This document shows positions 11,901 to 23,280 of a stretch of 64,000 bases of DNA, one piece after another. The number at the start of each line of letters is the position of its first letter. The first letter of the stretch is position 1. The notes beneath the pieces were generated by a model. The model was not told where the DNA came from, made no database searches, and was given only the letters and a program-made list of their open reading frames with translations. Both the position numbers and the translations under genes were made by a program. Location of the stretch: the NCBI GenBank assembly GCA_002197995.1, contig NGZR01000005.1:2232001-2296000 (forward strand), written 5' to 3'. This DNA comes from Gaeumannomyces sp. JS-464 (taxonomy: Eukaryota > Ascomycota > Sordariomycetes > Magnaporthales > Magnaporthaceae).

Positions 11901-13052
11901 CGTTGGTTTTCCACCTTTTTTTCTTTTCTTTTTTTTTCTTGTCCGTATTGTTCTCGGAAAGGGTTGTAGATGCCGTCTGCCCGTTGTCGTGTCCGAGGAC
12001 CCAAGCGGCCGGGATTTGAGCTGGTACTAGTAGCCCTGTACCCGTACGCCCGCATACACCACACCGCACATGTTGACGGCGCGTCTCGACTACCCTTCCT
12101 GGGTACCCATGTAGGTACCTAGGTATCCATGTAGGACCCAAGCAGGTCCCGGCCCAAGGCACCTACATACCTGTGATACGTACCAACATGTCTCGCAACA
12201 ATACTCTCCCATGTCCTAACCTACCTCATGGGTCCGGTCCTCCCCACATATCCCACGGCGTGCGGTGCGGTGGCTCGCTGCTCCCACACAGCTCAAAATG
12301 CTACGTATCCGATCTCCCGTCTTGGTTGGCCTGTTATCCAACAGCCACTCTGCCACGCTAGCTTCACCCCTGGTCACATCTTGCGTCTCCTTGGCATCCC
12401 TTCCGCCTACGAGGATGCCTCACGCCCCCGGCCCAGACTTTTGGATCACCTCCCCGCCTTAGTAGAGCGCCATTTCCTGTCCATCGATACATACCCCTCC
12501 AGGCTACCACAATTTGCTGCACCACTGGCGCCGGCTGCATCGTTCGACCCCATCAGCCCAGCTTGACAGAGGCCGCACCTTGCCGAGAGGTACCTGTGGG
12601 GGTGGTGTCAGTGGCTGGTACTGGCTTGTTACGCCGACTCCATCCTGTTCCCTATCATAGCCTCGCGACAGCCATATCCTAGGTCTTTGAGGGCCTCAAG
12701 AGAGAACCTGCGGCCATAGCAGCAGCACTGCCACTGCGCTTCACGGGAAGAAACATGCACGGTCCGGACCACGATCCTACTTGACTTGACCTTTACACGT
12801 ATCGGACCCACAAGGCTTCGATTTGGGAGGCTCCTGTTTGGGCCATACCATCTCCTAGTACTCCTTCCTGCCCGATTATCTGGTTTCTGGTCCTTGGGTA
12901 TAAAGGCTCATGAGCATCCTACGGCAAGGCTTTTTGGCCCCCATCTCACCACCGACCCCGCCCATCATAAAACCTCATCAAGCCCACTGATCTTTTCCAT
13001 GCATCTTACCCCAACTGCCAGCTTGGAGCAAATACCATTTCCTCTTGTAATT
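8971..13052. other. 4.1 kb intergenic region, no supported gene
   Basis: The interval holds the CDC14 3' UTR (T-rich, 9000-9300) and the promoter and leader of the SWIM gene (about 12600-13050, pyrimidine-rich with ACCACCGACC-like sequence). Open frames here are short, overlap on both strands and lack recognisable motifs. A minus-strand TATATAAAAGG is at 11244-11254. TAGGTACCTAGGTA-type words occur at 10706-10721 and 12100-12135. Confidence 0.55.
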
Positions 13053-14639
13053 ATGCCGCCAACCACTCGATCCCAAGCTCATCGACTCATCGACGACACC
13101 GCTATAGCACCGGTGACGGAATATCATGACCACAGCGATACCGAGAGCGAGCTTGATGACCTAGACGCCGACAACATCGTGCGTTCACCCTTCACTGGGC
13201 TCGTGTACGATATCAGTCAGCTACCCACTGGTGACTCGACCCAGGTTGCCGGGGACAGCCAGCAAGGACATTCCCGGGTCGATCCCGGGGACCAGGACCG
13301 GGACATCCAAGGCCGTATCAGAGAGCTCTTCCGGAAACTTGGCAGCCACGAGTCCCCGCCCATTAACCTTCAGTTTTGCGGCCTCGGCGAGGAGGATGGG
13401 GGCGAATTCTACGCCTTTCAACTCCGCGAAATCACCCCTCTTTCCATCCGTATTGGGACGCCCACAAGCAGATGGTCAGAGCCTCACTGCAGCTGTAGGA
13501 ATCGCAAACCATGCCAGCACCTGATATGGCTCTACGACGCCATCTCGGGCCTCGCCCTGGACAACCGTGACGATAGCCGCCCCCTGGTCGTCGACAGGGC
13601 TGGGCGGATCCCCGGGATGGAGGATCCATTCAGCACAATAGCAGACTTCCGCCTCGACCTTCTCACCAAGGGTCTACATTGCGGCGTCGGCAGCTCATAC
13701 GAATACGGAAACCGAGACTGGTTCAGGGAGATGGAGGCCGACGAGATTCTGCTGGCTCTGGAGGGCTCCGAGTCAGAAGGCGAGTCTGACCTTGATCACC
13801 ACCGCTATCAGAGCCCTGGCAAGCGAAGAAGACCGGAGGCGCGTCCACACAAGAAGAGCCGGCTTGAGAGGACCGTACGCGAGCTTCTTGTGCAGAACAA
13901 CGAGGTTTTTTCGGTGTTTCTGAATATGCTTTCGCCCCGGGACAAGGTGCGCAATCTGTACTCGCGACTTCAGGACAGGGTCGACGCCGTCCTAATCGAG
14001 CTGAAGCGCTACTCGGAATCCCTCAGGAATCCGTCCCTGGCCTCCGACCTGGCCAATATCGGCGCGGACCGCGAGGGCAGGTGCGACGTCGCCTGGGCGT
14101 CACGGCACATCCTCAGGGCCGTCAACCAGATCGGGTGCGAGCTGCGGCGGGTGCCGGGGCCGCGCCTCCACGAGAGGGCGGATGCGGCGCAGGCGCTCGT
14201 CCACATCTTGGAAACGGTGGTGCTCGAGTACGACGACGACATGTACCCAGACGGCGCCTCGCCCCAGGACCGCAACCTGTACCGCCGCCTCGTCGAGGCC
14301 GGCGGGCGCGACGGCGGGCTGTTTGTCGTCGAGCAGCTCGGCCACGTCCTGGACCAGACGCAGCACGCCGACAGGCTCGACGCCATCAAGAAGAGGGTAC
14401 GCAGCAAGGGGGCGCCCGCCGCGTACCTGGACGGCCTCGAGGAGGTGGCCGCGAGCATGAGGTCCATACAGTCCCGTCAGGGCTCTGCGGTGCCGTACAG
14501 CCCCTCGGTGGGCAGTAGCGCCGGCGGCGGAGGTGGGAGTGCCGGACGCAGCGCTCCCCCTTCCCGACCCGGCGTTGGTGCTATCCCCAACGCGCGAGCC
14601 ACGGCTGGCTCGAAGCGGCCGTGGGAAGGCGATTATTAG
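13053..14639 (+). CDS. SWIM-type zinc-finger protein, fungal, function unknown
   Basis: A single-exon protein of 528 residues counted from the ATG at 13053 (MPPTTRSQAHRLIDDTAIAP). An in-frame ATG at 12999 would add 18 residues with no family support. An acidic N-terminus (residues ~20-45) precedes a globular part with CSCRNRKPCQHLIWLYDAIS. Its Cys146, Cys148, Cys154 and His156 form a CxC-x5-CxH pattern, the SWIM zinc-binding signature, although the spacer is slightly shorter than the usual six or more residues. SWIM domains bind DNA or protein partners. A basic KRRRPEARPHKKSR stretch follows at about 255 and could be a nuclear signal. The helical C-terminal half and Gly/Ser-rich tail have no recognised domain. 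I infer a nuclear role. The specific function is unknown. Confidence 0.8.
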   Translation: MPPTTRSQAHRLIDDTAIAPVTEYHDHSDTESELDDLDADNIVRSPFTGLVYDISQLPTGDSTQVAGDSQQGHSRVDPGDQDRDIQGRIRELFRKLGSHESPPINLQFCGLGEEDGGEFYAFQLREITPLSIRIGTPTSRWSEPHCSCRNRKPCQHLIWLYDAISGLALDNRDDSRPLVVDRAGRIPGMEDPFSTIADFRLDLLTKGLHCGVGSSYEYGNRDWFREMEADEILLALEGSESEGESDLDHHRYQSPGKRRRPEARPHKKSRLERTVRELLVQNNEVFSVFLNMLSPRDKVRNLYSRLQDRVDAVLIELKRYSESLRNPSLASDLANIGADREGRCDVAWASRHILRAVNQIGCELRRVPGPRLHERADAAQALVHILETVVLEYDDDMYPDGASPQDRNLYRRLVEAGGRDGGLFVVEQLGHVLDQTQHADRLDAIKKRVRSKGAPAAYLDGLEEVAASMRSIQSRQGSAVPYSPSVGSSAGGGGGSAGRSAPPSRPGVGAIPNARATAGSKRPWEGDY

Positions 14640-17600
14640 CGCGCTTGTTTGCTGTTTGCTCGCACATTCATACTGTTTCCCATTTGTCACTTCAAATATT
14701 ACTTGGCCCGTGGCCACTTTTTCCTAGTTTTCCTTTTCCTTTTGTTTAGACTAGCGATCGCTCATGAGGTTCACATCCACGAAGATATTCTTTTTTCCCT
14801 CTCCCGCGAGAATCAAATTCCATCCTTTCTATCGTTCCTGTCATTGAAGCTCTATCTCCTTTTTTCTTCTTTTTCTACGTTGGTTGATGTCAGGTTATCC
14901 CAACTCACCACTTTCACCATGGTATGGAGACTCGCGGACGTCGAGCTTGAATAAAAAAAAAAAAAAAAAAAAAAAGGCGGTTTATCTGAAAGGATAAAAG
15001 AATATGCGATTAATTTTCTGAACCAGGTACTATACACCACCACCACCGAGAATGTGTCATTGACGCACTCTCCTTTCAGTCCCTTTCTGTTTTACCCCTT
15101 TGAAGGATGTTTTACCTGCGGAGGCTCAAAACCAGCACCTCTGACCGATACCGGTTCCATATTGGCAAATCCAGGGGCGCTATTGTATGTCTGCTGCCCA
15201 TATGCCCTTTGATATGTCCACGCGGGGTTTACCCGACTCCCGAGATCGAGGTACCTTATCAGTTACTGGCAGTACATACTGTTCAGTTTATCTTTGATTC
15301 AGGATTCCCGCTGTCCATATTTAGAAGTATGGCAACGAAAACCTTGGCGCGGTGCTGTCCCCCCCAATGCGCTGGCTGGACGCATCTAGCTCGAATCGGG
15401 ATCGTCGGTGCCTTTGGTCGGGTAAACACCATTCAGCGGTTGAGCGGCCGCTGGTTCTTGCTGCTGCCTGTTGGCTGCCCGGCTGATGAAGTTGCGATTC
15501 CGTGACTGCTTACATAACAGCAGCAGTCTGTGCGTCCTGGCTTGGCTTCAACTGGTCTCGGGACCTTCCCGACGGGGTTCCACCAAGCCTTCCAGCTATC
15601 TCGCCAAGGGCGGGGGCTTGCGACTCCTCGGCCAGGCAAGCTGTCACCGCACCTTCCAAACCTGCGAAGCTGACTTGACGCCTCGTTTCAATCCTCAATC
15701 TCCCGCCCTCCCGCCTCGCCTTGTCTCCCCATCTCACAGAGTCAACACGCACAAGCACCCACCTCACTTCCCTACCCGTTACCTAAAGTTTGCAACCCTC
15801 CGCTAGACTCTTGAGGACCATGCGCACCCAAAGCACTATTGCGTCGCACGGGGCGGCATCCCCGTCGTCCTGCCTTGCCCCCGATGCCTTTGTCGTTTGC
15901 CCCTGAGCAGACGCAAAGAATGTCCGCCTCGCGGGCCCCAGCATCAAGAACATGTTGATTCCCCGCCTGCATTCAACATTCAACGCCCCGCCCACCGCGC
16001 CCGGCGTAGCCCATCCTCGTTCCCACAAGACTTTCAGCGGTCTTGGCTGCCCCGTTTCAACCGCGATGTATTGATGAAACTCGGACCGCTGGCCGCCATC
16101 CGCCGTCAACGCCCGGCTCTGCAGCCCGCCCAGCTGAGGTCGATCGGAGGCTCCTTCAGCCTCACCGAGCGTCCTCGATATCCCGCCGCCCTCGCAACGA
16201 TTCCCAGCCAACGCGACTCTCACAATCCTTCTTCCCTCTCCTGCCACCTCCACCGCAGCCAACCCCGCACATCGTCCTGGGCAGGACGGTAAAAGGCCCA
16301 ACGGAGTTGCGTGGTTACATGGATCAGGTACCGGCAACAACTGGATGGTAAAGGCATCATGCATGGATTTTACGATTCTTTCACGGAAAACGTATGGCTG
16401 CATATACAAAGGATGGGGAAATAAGTAGGGAAAAAGAGTGTGCCAGGCATGCCTAAGGCGGCGTCATCTCAGTAAGTCGGCACTTCCTCTGCTTGCCGAA
16501 CAGCTCAGCAAGCCGTGCTAACAGGCCCGATCCGAGCCAGGGAAGGAAAATACTGGCGTCTGATCTGATTGGATCTTTGAATGGAGCTGTTCGGACCATA
16601 GAGAGGAACGCATCTTTCTACGACTTTACGACCTCATGCGGCAGAGGGCAATGGATGACCCAGGCGTTCTTGCGGTTCTCGACTCGTTTGTTACTCGCGA
16701 CTCGGTCTTAGTCAACGACGACAACAACGAAGAGCAACAGGACAGCAGCAACAGCAGCAACAACAAGGAGGCTGTCTAGCGGATCACAAGCCAACCCGGC
16801 TTGCTTCCTCGACGGTAGGTCGGGACGAAGCCGGGCATACAACAGAGGCGGCATGACAGGTATGACCAGCAACGCTGAAATTCGAACATGGCTATAGTCC
16901 GCTGACCGTGCTTGGAGCTCGGTTTTAGATAAGGTAGCCCTGGCCCATCTGCAAGCGTTGTCCTGGGCAGGACGTTAAAAGGCCCAGGCCTGCCTCTGGC
17001 TCAGAGCCAGAGGGGATGTTCGCCTGTTGGTATCGACTACTGGCTTGGATGTCCCTCAACCCTCAGCGGAGCGGCTGGTGGGAGTTGCAGCAGCATTAAA
17101 CACTGGTAATGTCAGCCAGTGGCTGGCCCAAGTGGCCAGTGGCCGGACGCGGGAGGTCGCGGGTCAACCCGTGAAATACCGTGACCGGCTGGCCTCTCTC
17201 TCTCGTCCACCCGGATGCTTCTTAGAAGTGTTGGGTCTCGCGGGCAGGTCATGATTGACCTTGGCGCTCTGGCCCGGGACGGTGTCCATGGCGGCGTCAC
17301 TGATGCCGCCAAGAGAGAGGCGGGACGGGCGCTCTACTGCCGTGGCGACTGGCCATGATGATCGAGTGTTATACACCGGTTTGCTTGCAGTCAAGTTTAG
17401 CATCCCGGGGTGGAAAACACCAATGGTGTTTTCCGCCAGTCCCATCGAATCGGGGTCCCTTCTGAAGGAGATAAGCGCGATAGTAGGGGCGATATGCCTG
17501 GAAAAGTCGTCCTGGTCTTGGCAACAATTTTATACCAGGGCGTCACTCGGCAGAAGCAACCCTTGCTCCGGAGCCAGCGTGAGTTATCTGCTTTTTCCTA

Positions 17601-18680
17601 CCCCTCCTGTTGCCTGGTGAATCCTGTGTAGCTAACGCCTGACGCCTGCCGAAAAGGTCACGGACTCGGCCGTGGGGGACCCGACCCAGAATCACGCCAC
17701 CTCAACCTTAAGACTTAGTCTTGAGGGAGAGCCGATGCTGGGTCTAACGATCGATTGGGGAGGACGTTGTTGCCTCAGGGTTGGACTGGTCGCGTCTTCC
17801 AGAGGGCTGCAGCTCTGAGAGTTGCGGTGCCTCAAAAACCCGAATACTCGGTCCCAGGTTCGGGGCATGGGGTGTCGATTGGAAAAAGGGGACATCAGGT
17901 GGGGGGTTTTGCTCAAGTGGGATACCGTTTTGATTCTCTTGCACTGAGGCGGGCGATGAGCTCGTAGAGTAGGATGGCTGGGCACCGTAAATTCAAGCCT
18001 GACTTCGTCCCCATTAATGGCCTTCTGGGTCCGAGGAGGATCTGCGGGCGAGACTGACGCGCGACAGTGTGCGGGGGGAACATGACACATGGCATGGCTT
18101 GATCCGGACTAACAAGCAGCGCCGAGAAGCTATTGTGCCCTCTTCGGCCGCAACCCTCGCCACGGTCCCGGAGAAGCGCGTAGGAGGAGGTTTTAGACGA
18201 AAGCCGGATCACAGCTGCACTGCACTAGTTTTCCTGAGCGAAACTCTCGACGAGGCGGGCAAAAGCCAGATGACCGAAGCCGTCGCCTGTCCGGGCCGTG
18301 CGGCGCGCCCCGCCCATCAGATAGCCAGCACCATCGCGTTTGGCTGAGGTCGAGACCACGGATGGCGTTGGGCTTTTGCGGGCCACGCCGTCGTCAAGAA
18401 AAAAAAAAAAACTCACCCTATGTATATTCGGTGGCGGGGAGGAAAAGGAAGGGGAGAGGGAGGCCTGCGACGGCGTCCACAATGTTCGAACGCCTAGGAA
18501 TCTGCTACGCCGCCAAGGCGAGGCTGCTCAATGCCGCCTGAGGTGGGGTTCAAGCCCGTCCCGGGACAGGTGTAAATTTAGAAGCCGCGTCCGTCTCAAG
18601 ATGGGCGCGGCGCGGAGCTTACACACGTCGCTTACCGGAGGGGGAAACAAAGCACTCAAAGGTCACGGTCTAAAGCTTTA
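14640..18680. other. 4.0 kb intergenic region, no firmly supported gene
   Basis: It begins with the SWIM-gene 3' UTR and a 23-base A run at 14953-14975. A GC-rich frame starting at 15820 has coding-like third positions but is interrupted by TGA at 15904 (see findings). Two near-identical 29-base hairpin-containing segments lie at 16272-16300 and 16958-16986. Other open frames overlap on both strands and show no motif. Confidence 0.5.
14953..14975 (+). repeat. A23 homopolymer tract
   Basis: A pure run of 23 A follows the SWIM gene by about 310 bases. It could be a slippage-prone tract or a relic of a retroposed poly-A tail. No adjacent retroelement is recognisable. Confidence 0.9.
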
Positions 18681-19517
18681 ACGTGGTTCATCAGTAAGTG
18701 GACCACATCAGCGAGTGAGCCACCCGCAAATGCAAATAAAAAAAACGTCGGTGTAATTCGTTCAATTTACGGTAAATTTTTTTTAAAAATTTAACCAGTT
18801 ATTATTAAACATATTCCTTATATAAAAATATTTTTTCCAGATTTTTATTATTACTCCTTTTAGGTTAGTTTTTAATACTGTGTAATATATTATGCTTATT
18901 TCGGTTAATAAACAAATTAACCTAAAACAAATAATAATAATAATCTGGAAAAAATATTTTTATATAAAAAATATAACGTGGTTTATTAGCGAGCGATACA
19001 CATTAGCGAGCGATACACGAAAAAATACATATTAAAACCGTTTGTGCACAACCGTGCATTTCGCCCAAATTATAATAAAATTTTATTAAAATTTAAACGG
19101 TTATATTTAATTATATATGGATTATAAAAATCATTTTTCTAAAATTTTATTATTACTCTTTTCGGGTTAAATTTTAATACTGTATAATGCACTATGTATA
19201 ATCTGCAAACTAACCTAAAAAAGGTAATAATAAAAATCTGGAAAAATCATTTTTATTATTACTATATACTTAAATATATCTGTTTAAATTTTAGTGGAAT
19301 TTAATTATAAATTAGGCGAGTTATTTAATTGTATAAAAACAGGTTTACAGTGCGTTTTTTTCGTGTGTCGCTCGCTGATGAACCACGTTAGTTAATAATA
19401 ACTGGTTAAATTTTTAAAAAAATTTACTGTAAATTGAACGAAGTGCACCGACGTTTTTTGTATGCATTTGCGGGTGGCCCACTCGCCTGATGTGGTCCAC
19501 TCACTGATGAACCACGT
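18681..19517. mobile_element. AT-rich foldback/MITE-like element, interrupted by a related nested element
   Basis: Inverted terminal repeats of about 127 bases, over 90 percent identical by eye, lie at 18681-18807 and 19391-19517. Both outer ends read ACGTGGTTCATCAGT.AGTGG inward. Inside the left repeat, 18808-18975 is itself palindromic around ~18893. If 18976-19388 plus one TA are removed, the remaining 422 bases fold end to end: left TTATTATTAAACATATTCC pairs with the sequence rejoined across the gap. There is no ORF. The element is therefore a non-autonomous palindromic repeat. The very low GC against GC-rich surroundings fits repeat-induced point mutation. Flanking dinucleotides are TA on the left and TG on the right, so the outer target duplication is not clean. 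Confidence 0.85.
18976..19388. mobile_element. Inner nested MITE-like element with TA target duplication
   Basis: This 413-base unit begins ACGTGGTTTATTAGCGAGCG and ends with the inverse complement (..CGCTCGCTGATGAACCACGT). It is bounded on both sides by TA (18974-18975 and 19389-19390), the target duplication expected of Tc1/mariner-type insertion. Its centre repeats, in diverged form, the hairpin core of the outer element (TTATTATTACT next to a GGTTA motif and its complement). It is thus a relative that inserted into the outer copy. GAGCGATACACATTAGCGAG shows a short internal tandem repeat near the left end. No coding capacity. Confidence 0.8.
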
Positions 19518-22432
19518 TGACCTTTTTTTTCTTTTTTTCTCGATAGGCACGCTTCTTTCTCATCTTCTTCTCATTGAGCCCGGCCTGCCCCTTTGGCGAC
19601 GTCGTAAGCGACCTGAGCATGACTGGAGATGGGACTTGTGTCGCGAACGGCCTCGGCGCGTAAGCGGGCCAAATGCGTGTCACGGCGTTTTGAAGAAGCA
19701 TGCACCCAGCCCGACTAGCTAGGCAGGTTGAGCTTGGCACTCGGAGAATACAGCCCTACGGTGTTGAGCGACGCTGGCGTGAGGCAGACTGCAAGCCAAA
19801 AACCCTGGGTCCCTCTACGCATGCACTCCGACACAGACACACGCGCACAAACATTCCACACAGCCCCTCCTCACGATGCGGCAGCTGAAAAGTGCACTGC
19901 AGCAATTAGAGCTGCTGCATACGTGTACGTGTGCCCAGACGGCCCGACTCGCAATTACGATCTGGTCCGACTTGACGTTGCATGCGAGAGTGCAAGGTTC
20001 CCGTCCTTGCTCCTCGTTGCACCAGCTCCTCCTTTTGACGTTGCCGGCTGGGCAGGACGAGCGCGCCAACGGAAGCGAACTGGAGCGCATGGATTGCCCA
20101 CAGAAAGGGAAAGGAAAAAGGGGAGTTCCAGTCGCTTTCCAACTCAAATCTGCCATCACCCAGGGAGCCCATCCGTCGCATGTTTTGGGAATCCACCCAA
20201 GGGGGCTCGCTGCCCCTTCGGACAAGGGCAAACAAACCTTGAGTAATTTGACGACATCTCGCGGAGAAGGGGGGACCCCCCAGGAACATGGATCGGCCCC
20301 CGTTCGACGGCTTTTTCTCTACCGAAGTTTGCGAGGCTGTCGAACGGTGTGGGAATTGAAGCGACTGACTGTGTCTGAAACCAAGGAAACTAACTCGCCA
20401 GTGCAACCCCGTCGCCGTGGCGTTGCCACCGTCGACTCCATGACACGGATTGGGCGGTGACACCGAGTGACTCTTTTGAGTTCATGTGTAACTGGGCCGA
20501 AGTGGTCTTCTGGCGCAGAGCATACTGCCGTAAAACCTTTCGTGGGCTTCGCGGTGGGAAGGCGGTCCATTGGCGGTGGAGAAATATTGGTTGTCAGCAT
20601 CCAGATTGGGAAGACGGCGAGGCGCGGCTCAAGTGGTTGTTGGCTGGCCTTGCATATTGCGCCCAAAGACGCCGTCAAGAATTGGCATTCAGCCGGCAGG
20701 CCGTCTGCATCAATAGGATGGCGCAGTTCTCGTTGGCGACAGACCTGTGGGCCGCCGTGGCTTGCAAAATGCGAGCTGGCGCCTGGCAGCGGCAGCGGCA
20801 CTTCCATCCAGAACCTTTTCAAGGCCCCTTGTTGGGTAGCACCGTGGCTGGCGCTCCATCTCGGGGCGGCCAGGCCGATTCAGGAGGTCGCCTCCAACAT
20901 GGAATGTGTTTGCCGTATTGATTGATGGTTTGATTGATGCTCTGCTGATTCCTTGGAACAGCGTGGAGCGCCCAGACAAACCCTCATCAACGGGTTTTCT
21001 GCTGACAAGCAGGTGGGAAACGGGAAAGAAGCGGGCGGGAAAATCACTGCTCCAGCTTGTTGCACAGCCCAGTTCATGAACAAAATAAGCGGAGAAACTG
21101 GGGCGCTGTCATCAATCGGTACCACGCATCAATCGATTCTGCGCTGCTTCGGGCAGGCGCAGTTGGCTACACTGACAGCAGCTGCAGGTGCCCGGCCCAC
21201 AGAGCCGATCGTGCCTCCCCTAAAATGTGTGGGAGGTGCGCGAGTCGCCAACAGAAACAACGACATGACGACTGGCAGACTGTCAGCCGTGTGTGTGGAG
21301 CGATCTCTAGCGCATGTGGAGGGACACCTGTGTGGAGCTGACAGGTGCTCGCAGCCCAACTGGACAGTTTTTGGCTGATGAGATGAGAGCAAAGCATGGC
21401 CACCGTCTTCGGAGCTGAAGCGAAGCAGCTGCCGCTCTGAAGGCTGGAATCGAGCTTGGATCCCGTCTGGAAAGCTTCGAGGCTCGATTGGACGGCATGC
21501 GGTGCTGGCCAGGCCCATTGGCTGGCCTGTATGGACCCAAGGCACAGGCGGGGCCCACCCCCGGCTGGCCCTATGGATCCCGGCTCAGGGGGAAGTTCGG
21601 GCTGCGCTAGGCCCAATGCAATATTGCCCCGAGCAAGGGCGCTCCCTCGAACGAATCAAGGCGGCCCTAGCTCCTAGAGCCCGCCTAATTTCGCCGTCTA
21701 ATTACAGCATCCATCGCGTTTTGTCGTCCACGGGCAAACCCATCGCGCGCTTGTTGCCATCCTCTCGCAGTCTACTCGGAATGAGGAATGAGACGTCCCA
21801 CACCTCTGGTCGGTGCTCAGCCCCCCCCCCCCCCCCCCCCCCGCCTCTTCCCATTCTGCAGGGATGCCCGTCCTCTTGCGCGGTAAAGGGGACGGCCGGC
21901 CGAGCCCAGACCCTGGCCCAGCGCCAAGGGCAGCCTGTCCCGGCGCACCTCCAGCCCTCGTCCAACGGCCACCGGCCCTGTCCTAGGCGCATGGACCAAC
22001 CCTATGGGCGGTGCTATTTTGCTGCCTTTTTCTGTCACTCGGTGTTTCTGTTTCCCTTCTCCTCTTCTCTCCTCACCCGCGCCTCTTGCGATCTAGTCAC
22101 TCTTTCCAGTCACCGCTGCTGTCTCAGCCTCGTCCACTCCTTTTACATATTAGTCGCTCCCTGCCCACCGGCCTCGCTCCCCAAGGTATGTGTCTTCTCT
22201 CTCCTCTCTCTATCCCTCTATAGACCGCACGCCGGCGCGTCGCCATCCCTCCCCATTCCTTATTCCCTCTTATTCCCTGTTTCATTCTCAGTGAACCCCA
22301 CGGCTTGTGACGACGACGACCTTTCTTCACGACTTCCCATACTCACCTTTCCTGCTTTACCACCAGCTCCTACTCGCTTTAATATTCTTTAATATTCCTC
22401 GCCGGATAAGCTAGACCGCAACAACCGTCAAG
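19518..22432. other. 2.9 kb intergenic region upstream of the GPI-protein gene
   Basis: No supported coding region. It contains a pure C run of 22 bases at 21821-21842 and a long pyrimidine-rich stretch at about 22020-22400, the likely promoter and 5' leader of the downstream surface-protein gene. Frames of up to 296 codons exist here but consist of low-complexity or UTR-like sequence. Confidence 0.55.
21821..21842 (+). repeat. C22 homopolymer tract
   Basis: Twenty-two consecutive C in the region upstream of the GPI-protein gene. One of three long C runs in this window, all in intergenic DNA. Confidence 0.9.
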
Positions 22433-23280
22433 ATGCAGTTCACCGTCGCCGCCATTCTCGCCCTCGCTGGCTCTGCCCTCGCGCAGACCCGGGAGACCCC
22501 GGGCTTCAACCCCCTCACCAACCCTACCATGAACGAGGTCATCCCCGCTGGCAAGCCCTATACCATAAAGTGGACTCCCCAAGGCGGCAACGGCGCCCCC
22601 GTCAGCCTCTACGCCTACGTCGGCGAGAACTCGTCGACCCTGAACGAGATCAGCACCATTGCCAGTATGTGATATCCCAGTGACGACGTCTGCCAAGACG
22701 CAGCGTTGCATCTCCTCCCCACCTAAACCTCATTCTTGAGGTCTGTGTCTGGAACACTCGCTAACATGCCACACTCACAGCCGGTGTTGAGGCCTCGCTT
22801 GGTCGGTACGACTGGAACGTGGATGCTGCTATCGGCGGCAAGTACAAGGCTTATGGCATCAAGATCGCCCTGACCTCGAACAAGGAGATCTACCAGTGGT
22901 CGAACCCCTTCACCATCTCGGCCGCTGAGGGCACCTCGTCATCGTCGGTCAGCACCAGCGCCAGCTCAAGCTCGTCAGCTATGACCTCCAAGACCGGCAG
23001 CACCTCGGTCAGCAGCACCAAGGCCAGCATCTCGTCCACCATGGTCCCGACCACCAGCTCGTCCATCGCCGTCACCACCCCTATTGGCAACCTTTCCACC
23101 TCGGCCGCCGGCACCCATGGCGCCACCACCCAGGTCACCCTCGTGACCTCGACCTCGCGTGGCTCGAGCGCCACTGGCTCCACCACCTCTGTCACCGTCC
23201 CTACCGGCGGTGCCGTCGCCAAGGGTGCCAGCTCCATCGCCGTCATTGGCGGTCTGGCCATGGCCGTTCTTGCCCTGTAA
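22433..23280 (+). CDS. Secreted Ser/Thr-rich GPI-anchored surface protein (Kre9/KNH-like N-terminal domain)
   Basis: Two exons, 22433-22664 and 22781-23280, joined in phase across a 116-nt intron (GTATGT..TCACAG, branch CTAAC at 22761), encode 243 residues. Residues 1-18 (MQFTVAAILALAGSALAQ) form a signal peptide. Residues ~20-125 match the fungal Ig-like fold found in Ser-Thr-rich GPI proteins (NEVIPAGKPYTIKWTPQGG, then SLYAYVGENSSTLNEIS). A Ser/Thr-rich, presumably O-glycosylated stalk follows, and a C-terminal hydrophobic tail (IAVIGGLAMAVLAL) is typical of a GPI attachment signal. It is likely a cell-wall or plasma-membrane surface protein. Members of this family are implicated in wall or matrix organisation, but the exact role is unknown. 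Codon use is strongly C-biased, suggesting high expression. Confidence 0.88.

Noticed and set aside
15783..16409. A 208-codon minus-strand frame
   Set aside because: No motif, no codon bias, and it is antisense to a more coding-like plus-strand stretch.
21502..22392. A 296-codon plus-strand frame upstream of the GPI-protein gene
   Set aside because: It crosses the C22 tract and the pyrimidine-rich leader of the next gene.
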